This document shows, in pieces, positions 1-11,145 of a stretch of DNA of 64,000 nt; positions within the stretch are counted from its first letter, which is position 1; each line of letters starts with the position of its first letter. The DNA is taken from assembly GCA_963814745.1 (NCBI GenBank), contig CAWFEA010000019.1:1-64000 (forward strand), in the 5' to 3' direction. Origin of the DNA: CAWBRT01 sp963814745 (GTDB lineage: Bacteria > Acidobacteriota > Terriglobia > Terriglobales > Acidobacteriaceae). A program made the position numbers and the translations under genes. The notes under the pieces are model-generated. The model was not told where the DNA came from and searched no databases. It saw only the letters and a program-made list of their open reading frames with translations.

Positions 1-1536
1 GCCGCCGGTGCTGCCCGTATCCATGGTGACGTCGGTATCGGCGTTAGTCAGACGGACACGCTGGACAACGGCACTCCCAGTTCTTCGGCGGCGATCATCG
101 CGATGGTTCCCTTCTGTCCGCCTCCGATATCGGTTGTGCCGGTCAGCACGTTGACGGTTCCATCGAGAGTAACCCGACATGCCTGTACACGCCAGACCCG
201 GGAGGCGTGCCGCCGTGGCGACAGGCGTCAATCGCCATGCCGACTCTTCCGCTTCACCGGACCGGCGCTGGACTCCGGCTCCCGCCGCCAGCGCCTTCCA
301 GCCAAAGGTCTCCGCTGCGCGCCGGATGCACTCCTCCATGCCGTTGCTGGTAAACGGAATCTTCTTGAACTGGTCGCCGTCTTCCAGGCGCACATAATGC
401 TTCAGTCGGAACTCGACCGGGTCCATGCCCAGCTTGTCGGCGATGATGTCCATGTGGACTTCCTGGGCGAAGGTTCCCTGGGGATGCCCCACGCAACGCA
501 TGGCGCCGCTGTCCGGATTGTTGGTGTTGACCGAATAGCTCTCGCCTTTCATGTTGGCGCAACGGTAGGTGTACATCATCATCTGCATGGTGCCGTCAGC
601 GCCCCGGCAAATCATTGTATGCACCCATGTCCGCCACGGTTTTGGCCTGAATCGCGGTCAGCGTGCCATCCTTCCTCACCCCATACTTCAATTCGCTGAT
701 CACGGGATAGCGGTGGTACGCCGCGACATAGAGTCCGTTGCGGTCAAGCTCAAGCCTTTGCCGGACGGCCCGCCTGCCGCGCGACCAGCGCCGCCGAGAA
801 CATTGTGCCGCTGCGCCGAACCCTTGTCGCCGAAGCCGCCACCCATGAAATTGCAGATCACCCGCACCTTGCTCATCGGGGACTTTCAGTGCTTTGGCGA
901 CGCCCTTCTGCACTTCAAACGTGCCTTGCGTGGAATCCCGGGAGAAAATCGCTGCCGGCTTCCCGTTGGCGACCGCGGACCCCTGCTCTCGGCCGTGGCA
1001 TGTGCAGCATCGGAGTCCGGTACCTGCCCTCGTATATCAAGTCGGCCTCGGCGAAGCCTTTTGCCAGATCGCCCCGGCTGACCACCGTCGGCCGGCCTCC
1101 TATCAGGTTGCCCTCCGCATACAGTTTGGGCGCGTTCGCCTGCAATGCCTCCTCGGGATCGAGGACAAAAGGCGGCGCCCGGTATTCCACCTTGATCAGC
1201 TCAATCGCCTCGGCAGCCGTGTCTTCGTCCACCGCGGCGACCACCGCAATGTCGTCGCCCACGAAACGGGCGATGTCGGTGAGAATGGGCATCGAAGGGG
1301 TTCCAGCGATAGGACGGCATGTCATGGTGGGTAAGCACCGCCTTCACCCCCGGCAACGCCCGCGCCTTGGAGGTATCGACGTTCACGATCCGCGCATGCG
1401 GATAAGGACTGCGCAGAACCTTCAGGTAAAGCATTCCGGGCAGATACAAATCGGAGGGTTTGGCGCGTCCGCTGACCCGCTCAAAGGCATCAATTCTTGG
1501 CTGCCGCGTGCCAATAATCCTGAATTCGGAACTCGT
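1..1536 (-). pseudogene. Error-ridden partial copy of the molybdopterin-binding dehydrogenase subunit
   Basis: This is the mirror copy of the intact gene at 22786-25002, cut by the left window edge. Fragments of the same protein appear in all three minus-strand frames, with several indels between 560 and 1010. The start codon is read as ACG instead of ATG (complement of 1534-1536). Consecutive frame changes over conserved motifs point to base-calling noise rather than decay. It should not be counted as a second gene. Confidence 0.8.
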
Positions 1537-1613
1537 GGCAATCCCCTCCTTCCGCGCTTTCGTCCAAACCGACTTTACACCTTCCATAGCCGTGCCGAAA
1601 CCGGGGTCTTTGC

Positions 1614-4600
1614 TTATTTTGCTAACCTGCTCTGCTCCAGTTGCGCCAAGCGGGCTTCGATGGCATGCATCAACTCGCTCTGCGCGCCCAGCCTCAGTTG
1701 CAGCGCATTGTTTTCCGCCTTGAGTCGGTCGGTTTCCGCGCTCAGCTTTGCTTGCAGCGAATCGTTCTCCGCCTTCGTATTCGCGGACGGCTCCCAGCAG
1801 CAGGTACGGCAGTTCGCTGTAGTTGACGGTTTTGTAGCCGTGACGTCAACGCCGACCATCTCCGGAAATAGCTTCTCCACCTCCTGCGCGATCAGGCCGG
1901 AGTTGAGCGCCTCGCCAAAGTGGTATTCGGGAAATTCCGCGCTGCGCCAGTGATAGTGCACCGGTTGCAGTTGCACAACTTTTTCTCAGCACCGGCGCAA
2001 ACGGTACCACGCCAGTCTTGAGCCGAGCGTCGGACAAGCAAGTCCGATTCGCCCCGTCCCTGACTCGTTCTGAAGGCATTCGGTGGTGCGGATGTTTCCC
2101 ACCACGTGCAACGCCTGCGCTGGCGAGGCCGTTCCGATGCCCACGTTGACGCTGGCAGTCGCGCCGTTCACGCCGTCGATGCTGCCCAGCACCAGCGCAT
2201 TGCTGATATCCACTTCCGCATTGGCGCCGATGGCGGTGGCGTTGGTGAGCGTACCGGTGCCAAACTTGACGTCGGTGCCGATGGCGGTGTTGTAGGAGCC
2301 GACAATATAACTGATGTCCTTGGTCCAGCCGGCCTGGTAACCGAACCCGGTGTTGAAGCTGCCCGTGCTGTTCAGTTGGAGCGCTCCCACGCCGCTGGCC
2401 GTGTTGCCGTTGCCCGTGGCGTTGTCAGCGAGCGCACTGGTGCCGCTGGCGGTGTTGTAGCCGCCCGTGGTGATAAAGAAGAGCGCGCCGTTGCCGCTGG
2501 CGGTGTTGGAGACGCCCGTGGTGGTAGAATTCCCGGCGAACCCAAGGAATACATCATTGTTATCGTAAGAGCCGAAGGCAAAGGCTTGGCCGCCCAGATC
2601 AAAGCCGGTAGTGGCATTGACGATTCCGCCCGTTACTGTCCCAGTTGAGGCAAGGTTTTGCCCCGCCGCAAAGGTTACCAGGCCAGTGAAATTGCCGGTG
2701 CCGTGCACATCCAGCGTGTAGGCCGGGGACGTGGTGCCGATTCCCACGTTGGTGCTGGCAGTTGCGCCGTTCACCCGTTGATGCTGCCCAGCACCAGCGC
2801 ATTGCTGATACCCACTTCCGCGTTGGCGCCGATGGCGGTGGCGTTGCTGAGCGAGCCAGTGGCAAAAGCGGAGCTAGCGCCGATGGCCGTGTTGTTGGAG
2901 CCGGTGATCGGACTAGTGTCGATGGAACCCCCGGCCAAAGCACCCGACGCGGTGTTGTAGCTGCCCGTGGAGGTGTACTGGAGCGCTTCTGCGCCGCTGG
3001 CCGTGTTGCCGTTGCCCATGCTGTTGTTTTTTCAGCGCCTCCAGTCCGGCAGCGGTGTTGCCGTTGCCCACGGTGTTGGCGATGAGCGCTTGGTAGCCGC
3101 TGGCGGTATTTCCCCAGCCCGTGGTGTCAACGCTAAGCGCGCCGACGCCGCTGGCGCTGTTCTGGAAGCCCGTGGTGGTGGAATTTCCGGCAAAGCCGAG
3201 GAATACATTGTTGTTCGCGTAAGAGCCGAAGGCAAAGGCTTGGCCGCCCAGATCAAAGCCGGTGGTAGCGTTGACGGTGCCGCCCGTGACTATCCCGGTT
3301 GCGGTGAGGTTTCCAGCTAATGGACTCGCCAGCATGGCGTCGGTTCTGGCTCCGCTGGCAACCGGAAAAGTTTGCCCGCCGCAAAGGTTACCAGCCCAGT
3401 GAAATTACCGGTGCCGTGCACATCCAGCGTGTAGGCCGGGGACGTGGTGCCGATTCCCACGTTGGTGCTGGCAGTCGCGCCGTTCACACCGTTGATGCTG
3501 CCCAGCACCAGCGCATTATTGATACCCACTTCCGATTCCCCGATAGCAGTGGCGTTGGTGAGCGAGCCGGTGGCAAAAGCGGAGTTAGCCCCAATAGCGG
3601 TGTTGTTGGAGCCGGTGATCGGACTAGTGTCGATGGAACCCCCGGCCAAAGCACCCGACGCGGTGTTGTAGTTGCCCGTGGTGGTGTACTGGAGCGCTTC
3701 TGCGCCGCTGGCCGTGTTGCCGTTGCCCATGGTGTTGTTTTTCAGCGCCGCCAGCCCGACGGCGGTGTTGCCGTTGCCCACGGTGTTGGCGATGAGCGCT
3801 TGGTAGCCGCTGGCGGTCTTTCCCCAGCCCGTGGTGTCAACGCTAAGCGCGCCGACGCCGCTGGCGCTGTTCTGGGAGCCCGTGGTGGCGGAATTTCCGG
3901 CAAAGCCGAGGAATACATTGTTGTTCGCGTAAGAGCCGAAGGCAAAGGCTTGGCCGCCCAGATCAAAGCCGGTGGTAGCGTTGACGGTACCGAACGTGGC
4001 CGTGGTTCCGGCGAGGTTCCCGGTTAGTGTCCCGCCGGTAATTGGTATGTAACTAGAAGCCGTCGCCGCCGTCAACTGCGTCGTGCCGTCCTGGAACGTC
4101 ACACCGCCGCCGCTGCCCGCCGTCAGCTTGATGTTGCCGTTCACCTCCAGCGTCACCGGCGATGGCAACGGACTCGGCGGCGTCCCGCCCGGTTCGAAGT
4201 CCCAATGCCGAGGTTGCCCGCATTGTCGAGGCGCATCCGCTCCGTCTGCGCGGCCGCGCCCAGCGCCGTGGTATTGAACTGCATGTAGGTGCTCTGCGCC
4301 GTCGTCAACCAGGTTTCGTTGGCGTGTATGATCAGCGCTCCGCGACCGCCGGAAAAGCCTCCCGTACTGCCTGACACCGGACCCGTCCAGCCTCGACCGG
4401 TGAAGCCGCCGATGATGTCGCCCGCCTGCACCACCGCCGGCGCCGTCGGCGTGCCGCGCGCCGGCCGGGTGGCAAACGTCACCGCGTTCAGGGTGTTGCT
4501 GTAAACATCCACAAACCCCGCCGAAGTGCTCGTCGAAACTACGTGCAAGGTCGCCGCCGGAGCCGTCGTGCCAATGCCCACGGCTGTGCCCGAGTCATAC

Positions 4601-5221
4601 ACCAGCGACGAGTTCTCGATGTTCGTCGCGGTAGTGAACTTGGCCAGATAATTGGTAAGGCTGGCCCCCGAGGTGGTCACGTCCGTGCCCGTGCCCTGCG
4701 GTGTCGGCCAGCGCCACAACGCCGCCAGAGGCAGCAGCCGTCGTTGCACTGCTCGCCGTCGTGGTGCTTCCGGTCGCCGCTGAGGCCAACACAAAGGCCG
4801 ACAACGGCTGCCCGCCGAGCGTTTGCGCGTCGCCCGCGGTCATCGCGTAGGGCACGCTCACCAACTGTACCCGCGCCTGCTCCGCTTGGCCTTCGGGCTG
4901 CACCCCGAGCCAGCGCGCCTCGCCTGAGGCAAACAAGTCCATCGGCACGCCGTTGGTGTGGTTAGCGCCGAGATAGATCGTGTAACGACCTTTTTCATCG
5001 ACGGCGACATTCTGCGTCTCCAGCCACAGAGGCGCCCCGCCGGTCTGCTCCGCGTACAAGGCAAAGGTCACGCCCACCGTACTACCACTGTCACCGCTGA
5101 TCGTGCCGCTCACTTTAATCAGCGGAGGCACCGTGGCGACGGACGCTGTCTGAGCCAGCGCCGCGCAGGCAACTGCAACCACCACCAAAAGCACCACTCC
5201 ACGCCACATCCTGGGGACCAT
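1614..5221 (-). pseudogene. Mirror copy of the S74 secreted repeat protein, frameshifted
   Basis: Mirror of 19096-22708. The start ATG complements 5219-5221 and the stop TAA complements 1614-1616. Frames break near 1790-1840, 2030, 2775, 3025, 3535, 4190 and 4700. This copy nevertheless preserves the correct reading of the C-terminal coiled coil (LKAENDSLQAKL, then SAETDRLKAENNALQ), ending in SRLAK and a stop. That part is out of frame in the right arm, so the two arms together give the true C-terminus. Confidence 0.8.
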
Positions 5222-5713
5222 AGAATCTCCTTCGCGTACTGCATGGACTGCTTTGGGGCCGAACTGCACCGACTGCGGAAAACTGATACACACGGTCGCA
5301 TGCACCGAGGAGGCGTACGACTGTTGCGCAAGCGCGACGACAGAAAGGTCGCTACCCGACCGAGCCCGCTTGCCTTTCGGATAGGCGCATTCTATACCGA
5401 GACATTGAATCTGCAAGCATTTTTGTCTGCGTTATACGAGTCTAATCGGGAACGAGGCGCGCTTCGTTGGACAAGGAATTTCCGGGGCAGCGCACTCACC
5501 GTTCCAGTCTTCGCTGGTAACGATCGCCGATGCTGATGGTTATGCCCCTGAGCCGCGCCGCCGCATCCGTGGCCGAACCTGGCTCACGGCGCCCCGCCAA
5601 CAAAGGTCTCGATTTCTGATTACATTACAGGTAAAGTAATTCCTACTTTTCGAGTTGGTCATGCCCGGCCGGCGTTTCGTGGCCGATTCCCCTTCGGTGA
5701 AAGGAACCCAATC
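5222..5713. other. Divergent intergenic region between the S74 protein and GltI-like genes (left copy)
   Basis: About 490 bases between two divergently transcribed genes, mirrored at 18604-19095. It holds the 22-base dyad at 5619-5640 and a weak promoter candidate for the S74 gene (see 18901-18928). I see no credible coding sequence. Confidence 0.6.
5619..5640. promoter_or_regulatory. 22-base dyad upstream of GltI-like gene (left copy)
   Basis: Half-sites read ATTAC, one base, TTAC, two central bases, then GTAA, one base, GTAAT, giving 9 paired positions on each side. It lies 74-95 bases before the substrate-binding protein start, where an operator would be expected. Both arms carry it with the same symmetry. 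No cognate regulator is identifiable here. Confidence 0.5.
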
Positions 5714-6652
5714 ATGAACCCTAGTCATCGCCTCACTACGCAGCGGATCACGAAGCTGCTGACCGAGATCATTTCCGCCGCCATCGTGCTCACCGTTTGT
5801 TTGACCTCCGTGGCCGCCGAGGAGCCGTTGACCGGCACCATGAAGAAAGTCAAGGATACGGGCGCAATCACCCTTGCCGTGCGGGAGTCGGCCATACCGT
5901 TTTCGTACTATGACAACCAGCAGAACATCGTCGGCTATTCCGAGGAGTTCGCCTTCAAGGTGGTCGATGCGCTCAAGCAGACGCTCAAGATGCCGGGATT
6001 GAAGGTGAACATGATTCCGGTCAATCCGCAGAACCGTATGTCTTTGTTGCAGAATGGAACCGTCGATCTCAAGTGCGGCTCGACTACCAACAACCTGGAG
6101 CGCCAGAAACAGGTCGCCTTCTCGACCACGATCTTCGTCATCGGCACGCGGCTGTTGACCAACAAGACCTCGGGGATCAAGGATTTCCCCGACCTCAAAG
6201 GCAAGAATGTCGTCACCAACGCCGGCTCTACTTCCGAGGTCCTGCTGCGCAAGATGAACGTCGAGAAGAACATGGGCATGAACATCATCAGCGCCCGAGA
6301 CCATGCGGAGTCGTTCCTCACTCTGGAAACGGGCCGCGCGGCGGCGTTCATGATGGATGACGTCCTTCTCTACGGCGACCGCATGACCGCCAAGCATCCC
6401 GAAGACTGGGTTGTGGTCGGCACCCCGCAAAGCTTTGAAGCGTACGCCTGCATGTTGCGCAAAGACGATCCCCAGTTCAAGAAATTCGTGGATAAGCTTT
6501 TCACCAAGCTCCTGACTTCGGGCGAGGCGAATCGCTTCTACCAGAAATGGCTGAAATCGCCGATACCTCCCAAGGGACTCAATATGAATTTCCCGATGAC
6601 TCCCGCGGTGGCCGAGGCTTTCAAGCACCCGAACGACAAAGCGCTGCAATAA
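5714..6652 (+). CDS. GltI-like glutamate/aspartate ABC transporter substrate-binding protein (left copy)
   Basis: 312 residues, with the same boundaries as the right-arm gene at 17665-18603 (see that entry). This frame is intact but has one visible difference: codon 6071-6073 reads AAG (Lys), where the right arm reads GAG (Glu) in the family motif ECGSTTNN. Glu is the residue typical of the GltI family, so the left base is probably wrong. A purine-rich AAGGA lies about 10 bases before the ATG. Confidence 0.8.
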   Translation: MNPSHRLTTQRITKLLTEIISAAIVLTVCLTSVAAEEPLTGTMKKVKDTGAITLAVRESAIPFSYYDNQQNIVGYSEEFAFKVVDALKQTLKMPGLKVNMIPVNPQNRMSLLQNGTVDLKCGSTTNNLERQKQVAFSTTIFVIGTRLLTNKTSGIKDFPDLKGKNVVTNAGSTSEVLLRKMNVEKNMGMNIISARDHAESFLTLETGRAAAFMMDDVLLYGDRMTAKHPEDWVVVGTPQSFEAYACMLRKDDPQFKKFVDKLFTKLLTSGEANRFYQKWLKSPIPPKGLNMNFPMTPAVAEAFKHPNDKALQ

Positions 6653-6762
6653 CCGCGGCGCCGTGCGGACGCGAACCCGGTGGCTGCTCCAAACCGCAGC
6701 CGATGGGTTTGCGTCCAAGTCGCCGCACGACGGCAATAGCGGCCGTCAACCGGTGTACCCGA

Positions 6763-6790
6763 TTGACGTTTGGGCCGCTTCCCGTATAAT
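6763..6790 (+). promoter_or_regulatory. Sigma-70 type promoter of tRNA-Asp (left copy)
   Basis: TTGACG at 6763-6768 and TATAAT at 6785-6790 are separated by 16 bases. The -10 box is perfect and the -35 box is 5 of 6. The tRNA begins 15 bases downstream of the -10 box. Confidence 0.8.
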
Positions 6791-6804
6791 GAAATTGAAG
6801 CTTA

Positions 6805-6881
6805 GGGGTGGTAGTTCAGTTGGTTAGAATGCAGCCCTGTCACGGCTGAGGTCGCGGGTTCGAGTCCCGTCCACCCCGCCA
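6805..6881 (+). tRNA. tRNA-Asp (GTC), left copy
   Basis: 77 bases including an encoded CCA. The acceptor stem pairs GGGGTGG with CCACCCC, the anticodon loop reads CTGTCAC with anticodon GTC, and the T-loop reads TTCGAGT. Mirror of 17436-17512. Confidence 0.95.
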
Positions 6882-6928
6882 GATTCTAAAGGACCTACCA
6901 TGAATCTGGCTTCCCCTCCGGCATCGCT

Positions 6929-7255
6929 TCAAGCGCCGTAGTGCTTCACCCGGTTGTGTACTGATTCCGCCATCCTCAACTGGCTGGGATTGGGGCTGGC
7001 AAAGATCTTCAGGCAAGCTGAACAGGTAGAAATAATCAGACCGTTGGCCGCGACCTGATAATCAAAGCACGAGGGGTGCGCTTGAGGTAAGTTGCTGCCG
7101 TGGACGCCATCGTTCAGCTCTTTGGGGAAAAAGTCGCCGCGCAATTGATGGGAATTCATCTCGGCTCCATTCCGGAGAACAACCCCATCGTATCGACTCA
7201 ATTTGCGGTTGTCGGTCCGGTGCCGGACCTTAGAGCAGGCTGCTGAAAAATTCAT
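6929..7255 (-). CDS. Small hypothetical protein with CxxC (left copy)
   Basis: Mirror of the frame at 17062-17388; see that entry. The upstream part of the frame overlaps the palindromic repeat at 7233-7308, so the true start probably lies further downstream. Confidence 0.35.
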   Translation of the reverse strand: MNFSAACSKVRHRTDNRKLSRYDGVVLRNGAEMNSHQLRGDFFPKELNDGVHGSNLPQAHPSCFDYQVAANGLIISTCSACLKIFASPNPSQLRMAESVHNRVKHYGA

Positions 7256-7308
7256 GGAAGTGTCATCCTGATGACACCCCCGGAGAAGAGGTTTTTCAGC
7301 AGCATGCT
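7233..7308. repeat. Palindromic TTTTTCAGCAGC element downstream of Crp gene (left copy)
   Basis: Ends are AGCAGGCTGCTGAAAAA and its near complement TTTTTCAGCAGCATGCT. The core is GTCATC-CT-GATGAC, itself a perfect palindrome. The element overlaps the stop codon of the Crp/Fnr gene and could work as its terminator. Same family as 36575-36720, 50552-50611 and 53821-53978. Confidence 0.75.
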
Positions 7309-8007
7309 ACAGCAGATTCAGGCGCTGAAATTCATCCCGCACAATTCGATAGCACTCGCAGGCCGTATCCTCCAACGCGGCGCGGTTCTTCACGGTGACG
7401 ACGCCCCGCGTGTAGTCGATCATTCCCGCCCGATGGAGAAGTCCCGCCGCCAGCGTGACCGTGGTGCGCGGCGCGCCCAGCATCTGACCGAGAAAATCAT
7501 GCGTCAACTGCCAGCCGGTCGGATTCCATCCGGTCGCGGCAGGACGACAGCCATCGTGCCAAGCGCTCCTCGATCCCGTGCAGCCGGTTGCAAGCCGCCG
7601 TCTGTGCGCTATTCACCATAAAGCCCTGGATGTATCTGTACAGCCGTTGCCGCAGCTCGCCGGGCCGGTCAAACTCTTTTTTCAGAACCTCTGCTTCGAC
7701 GCGAAAAGCCGAACCGGCAATCTGCACGAACGTTCGTCCCGGTACACAGCCGGCACCCAGCAGATAGGAATCCGACCAGCCCGTCAATTCCGATGACGCC
7801 GACCTCGACCGTGCTGCCGTTTTCCAGGGTTACCACAACCGATGCGATGCCATCCTCCACGAAGTAGGCATGCGAGGCGTCTCCGTCCAGCAGGGTTTGC
7901 TCTTGTTTCAGCTCTACCCGTGAGAGATGCGGTTGCAATCGGTTGATTTCCGCCTTCGGAAGTGCTGCCAGAATTTTGTTTTTATAGAGCTGTTTAGGCG
8001 GGTTCAT
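7307..8007 (-). pseudogene. Mirror copy of Crp/Fnr regulator, frameshifted
   Basis: Mirror of 16309-17010. The frame is lost near 7765-7795 (two missing bases in the cyclic-nucleotide-binding fold) and near 7510, while the matching right-arm gene is continuous. These are treated as consensus errors. Confidence 0.75.
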
Positions 8008-8141
8008 TGCTGCTCCTTTCGCCGATGTTCCCGGCATCTGGACGCGCAAATGAACCAGCCCTTTGGGCGGGTGAAAATGCGTATTTAAGATGTGCCTTTA
8101 TTTCACTCCGTCTGTCTCGTTATTACAACCTTTATTTTTAC

Positions 8142-8155
8142 GTCTGGTATCAGAC
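8142..8155. promoter_or_regulatory. 14-base dyad between Crp/Fnr gene and larA (left copy)
   Basis: GTCTG-N4-CAGAC is a perfect 5-4-5 inverted repeat, the same geometry as an FNR box, in the 271-base gap between divergent crp-like and larA genes. A weak promoter candidate follows (TTGCCA at 8210, TAGAGT at 8232, 16-base spacer). Confidence 0.5.
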
Positions 8156-8278
8156 ATAACGTGCGCTAAATTCCCGCCACCGCGCGGAAGTTTGCTGGCA
8201 TTAACTAAGTTGCCAATTGTAAAATACCTGCTAGAGTGACATTGTCAGCGAAGAACTTATTCCGAAGGACACGACTTT

Positions 8279-9601
8279 ATGCCGGATATTACAGTAACGC
8301 TCCCTTACGGGCGCGAGATGGTCGAAGTAAAAATTCCCCGGGCAAATCTTATCGGTGTCTATTCCCCGAGGGATTTCACTCCGGTGGCCGACGTAAAGCA
8401 GGAAGTGGTCCGCGCCATCAACCACCCCATTTTGTCGAAGCCGCTCCGGGAATTGGCTAAAGGCGCCGCCAAAGCTGTGATTCTCGCCGACGACAACACC
8501 CGCCTGACCCCGACCGACAAAATCATTCCCGTCATCCTTGACGAGATGAACGCCGCCGGCGTCAAGGACGAGCAGATCACCGTCATCATCGCCCTCGGCA
8601 CCCATCGCTTCATGACCGAGCCGGAGATCCTGGAGAAGTTCGGCGCTGAAGTCGTGCGGCGGGTCACCATCAAGAACCACGACTACAAGAATCCCGCGTC
8701 TCTGATCGACCTGGGAAAGACCCCGAACGGCACCAGCGTCTCGATCAACCGTGAAGTCTACGAGGCCGATTTCAAGATTGGCGTAGGCAGCATTGTTCCG
8801 CACCACATCCCCGGCTTCGCCGGCGGGGCCAAGATCGTGCAGCCCGGGGTCTCCGGCGAAGATACGACGGCGGAAACCCATCTGCTCAGCGTGCGCGCGC
8901 CCCGTTCCTACCTGGGCGTCGAGTCCAACCCGGTGCGCGAGGAACTGAATAAAATCGCCCGCCAGATCGGCATGGACACCATCCTCAACACGGTTCTCAA
9001 CCGCCAGGGCGAAGTGGTTGGCGCCTTCTTCGGCGATACCGTCGAGGCCTTCAACGAGGGGGTGAAGCTGTCCAAGCAAGTCTATGCCGTCGAGATTCCG
9101 GAAGAAGCCGACATCGTCATCTCCAGCTCGTACCCCTGCGACCTGGAATTCTGGCAGGCGCACAAGACGCAGTATCCATCCGACCTCGCGGTCAAGGCCG
9201 GGGGCACGATCATCATCGCCACCCCCTGCTATGAGGGCGTTGCCGTCACCCACTGCGATATCCTGGAGATCACCCATTATTCCGCCGAGGCCCTGCGCCG
9301 GAAGGTGGAGGCAAAGGAAGTCCACGACGAGGTTGGGGCGGCCCTGGCGATCGCCTGGGCGCAGGTCAAGGAGCGCGAGAGCGTTTACCTCGTGTCTCAC
9401 GGCATCGGCGCCGAGAATGCCCGCAAGATCGGATTCACTCACTTCCCGACGGTCCAGGCGGCGTTTGACGCGGCGTTCGCCAAGCATGGCGCGAAGGCCC
9501 GAGTGACGGTCTTGACCCATGCTCCCGACATGCTGCCCATCATCAAGGCCCCGGCAAAGCCGGCAGCCTCCGAACTGCAAGCGGTCGGCTCGGCAAAGTA
9601 G
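8279..9601 (+). CDS. larA: Nickel-dependent lactate racemase family protein (left copy)
   Basis: 440 residues, mirror of 14715-16037 (see that entry). The copies differ at two codons: Glu here and Lys there in LGVxSNP and YAVxIPEE, both G/A changes inside TCGAG. This is the best-preserved gene of the left arm. Confidence 0.85.
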   Translation: MPDITVTLPYGREMVEVKIPRANLIGVYSPRDFTPVADVKQEVVRAINHPILSKPLRELAKGAAKAVILADDNTRLTPTDKIIPVILDEMNAAGVKDEQITVIIALGTHRFMTEPEILEKFGAEVVRRVTIKNHDYKNPASLIDLGKTPNGTSVSINREVYEADFKIGVGSIVPHHIPGFAGGAKIVQPGVSGEDTTAETHLLSVRAPRSYLGVESNPVREELNKIARQIGMDTILNTVLNRQGEVVGAFFGDTVEAFNEGVKLSKQVYAVEIPEEADIVISSSYPCDLEFWQAHKTQYPSDLAVKAGGTIIIATPCYEGVAVTHCDILEITHYSAEALRRKVEAKEVHDEVGAALAIAWAQVKERESVYLVSHGIGAENARKIGFTHFPTVQAAFDAAFAKHGAKARVTVLTHAPDMLPIIKAPAKPAASELQAVGSAK

Positions 9602-9626
9602 CCCGCCGTCATGCGACAGAAGCAAG

Positions 9627-9657
9627 AGACTCCCGGACAATCCGGGAGTCTTCCTTT
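9627..9657 (+). terminator. Rho-independent terminator of larA (left copy)
   Basis: An 11-base perfect stem (AGACTCCCGGA / TCCGGGAGTCT) with loop CAA is followed by TCCTTTT, 25 bases after the larA stop. It separates larA from cinA. Confidence 0.85.
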
Positions 9658-9719
9658 TGGCACCCCATGCATTCAGCCGCTAGGATACTTCGAACTCCGC
9701 CGCGTATCTTGCTACACTG

Positions 9720-10971
9720 TTGAATGTGAACGCAGAAATCATCGCGGTCGGCTCCGAGATGCTGACGCCGTATCGCCAAGACACTAATTCCCTCTTTCTT
9801 ACCAAGCAGCTCAACGACTTGGGAGTCGAAGTCGTTTTCAAAGCCGTGGTCGGCGACCATCGTGAACGCCTGGTTGAGTGTATCCGGCAGGCCTTGTCGC
9901 GCACCGGGCTCCTCATCTGCACCGGCGGGCTCGGGCCTACCGAAGACGACCTCACCCGTGAGTGCGTGGCCGAGGCCTTTGGCGTAGGCATCAGGCGCGA
10001 TCCCGACGTTCTCGCCGCCCTCTACGCCCGTTTCGCCACGCGCCGCATTCAGATGTCGCCCAACAACGCCCGCCAGGCCGATCTCGTGGAAGGCGCGGAG
10101 GTGCTGCGCAATCCGCGGGGCACGGCCCCCGGCCAGTTCATGACGGCGACTTACGACGGCGAGCCCAAGATCGTGATTCTCTTGCCCGGTCCGCCGTGGG
10201 AACTGGAGCCGCTCTTCCAGACCGAGTGCGTGCCGCGCCTCAAACCGCTGCTGCCGTCGCGCTTCATTGCCACCCGCGAGTTGAAGCTGGCCATGGTGCC
10301 GGAGTCGCAAGCCGATCTGCGCGCCGCTCCCATTTACAAGCGCTATGCCGAAGTCCAGACCACCATCCTGGCCGGTTTCGGCGAGGTACAACTGCATCTG
10401 CGAACCGCGGCGGACACGGAGGAAGAGGCTCAGGGCAGGATCGACCGCCTCGCCTCGGAACTCGAGGATGAATTCGAGGAGTCGGTTTTCTCCACCGCCG
10501 GCGAATCGCTCGAAAAGATCGTCGGCTACTATCTGCAAATGCGCGATGCCACCATCTCGGTCGCCGAATCCTGCACCGGCGGATTGCTCGCCCAGCGCCT
10601 CACTTCCATCAGCGGAAGCTCGCGCTACTTCGTGGGCGGAGCGGTGGTTTATTCCAACGATTTGAAGACGTTGTTTTGCCAACGTGCCGCCCTTGCTGAT
10701 CGCCGAGCACGGAGCCGTGAGCAAGCAGGTGGCGACGGCCATGGCCGAGGGCATCCGCAAACGCTGCCGCTCCGTTCTCGGCGTGGGCATTACCGGCGTT
10801 GCCGGCCCCACCGGAGGCACCGAAGAAAAGCCGGTGGGGTTGGTTTGCATCGCCCTGGCCGACAAAGTAAAGATGGAAGTGGTCGAGCGCCGCTTCCCCG
10901 GCGACCGCGAGCGCATACGCCATTGGGCCACGCAGCAGGCGCTCGACATGATTCGCCGCCGGCTGATTTAG
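9720..10971 (+). pseudogene. cinA: cinA copy with one frameshift (left arm)
   Basis: Mirror of 13345-14596. The frame is intact to about 10670, where the left arm reads GACGTTGTTTTGCC against GACGCAGTTCGCC in the right arm, a net gain of one base. The right arm has its break elsewhere (near 13893), so merging both gives an unbroken 416-residue CinA. TTG at 9720 or GTG at 9726 are the only sensible starts. Confidence 0.85.
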
Positions 10972-10976
10972 AAACT

Positions 10977-11105
10977 GTTTAGCTGTTTCATAACTCGGTC
11001 TTGAAGGGGCATGGCTTTAGCCATGCCGTTGAAACGGTGCTTTGAAGGGGCATGGCTTTAGCCATGCCGTTGAGAGCCAGAAAAACGCGGGCTTTAGCCC
11101 CCGAG
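10977..11105. repeat. GGCATGGCT/AGCCATGCC intergenic element (left copy)
   Basis: It begins with a CTGTTTAGCTGTTTCATAA end. Two tandem copies of the 20-base palindrome GGCATGGCTTTAGCCATGCC follow, then GGGCTTTAGCCC near a CCAGAAAAA box. A related element with the same modules lies at 63345-63481. Confidence 0.75.
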
Positions 11106-11145
11106 GCTTGTAATCGTTCTGCAATAGTGATAATTGGAGGCAAAA

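Noticed and set aside
8231..9640. Long antisense frame (469 codons) opposite larA, and its mirror at 14676-16085
   Set aside because: GC-rich shadow of larA; protein composition is unnatural and there is no ribosome site. The conserved LarA active-site residues lie on the other strand.
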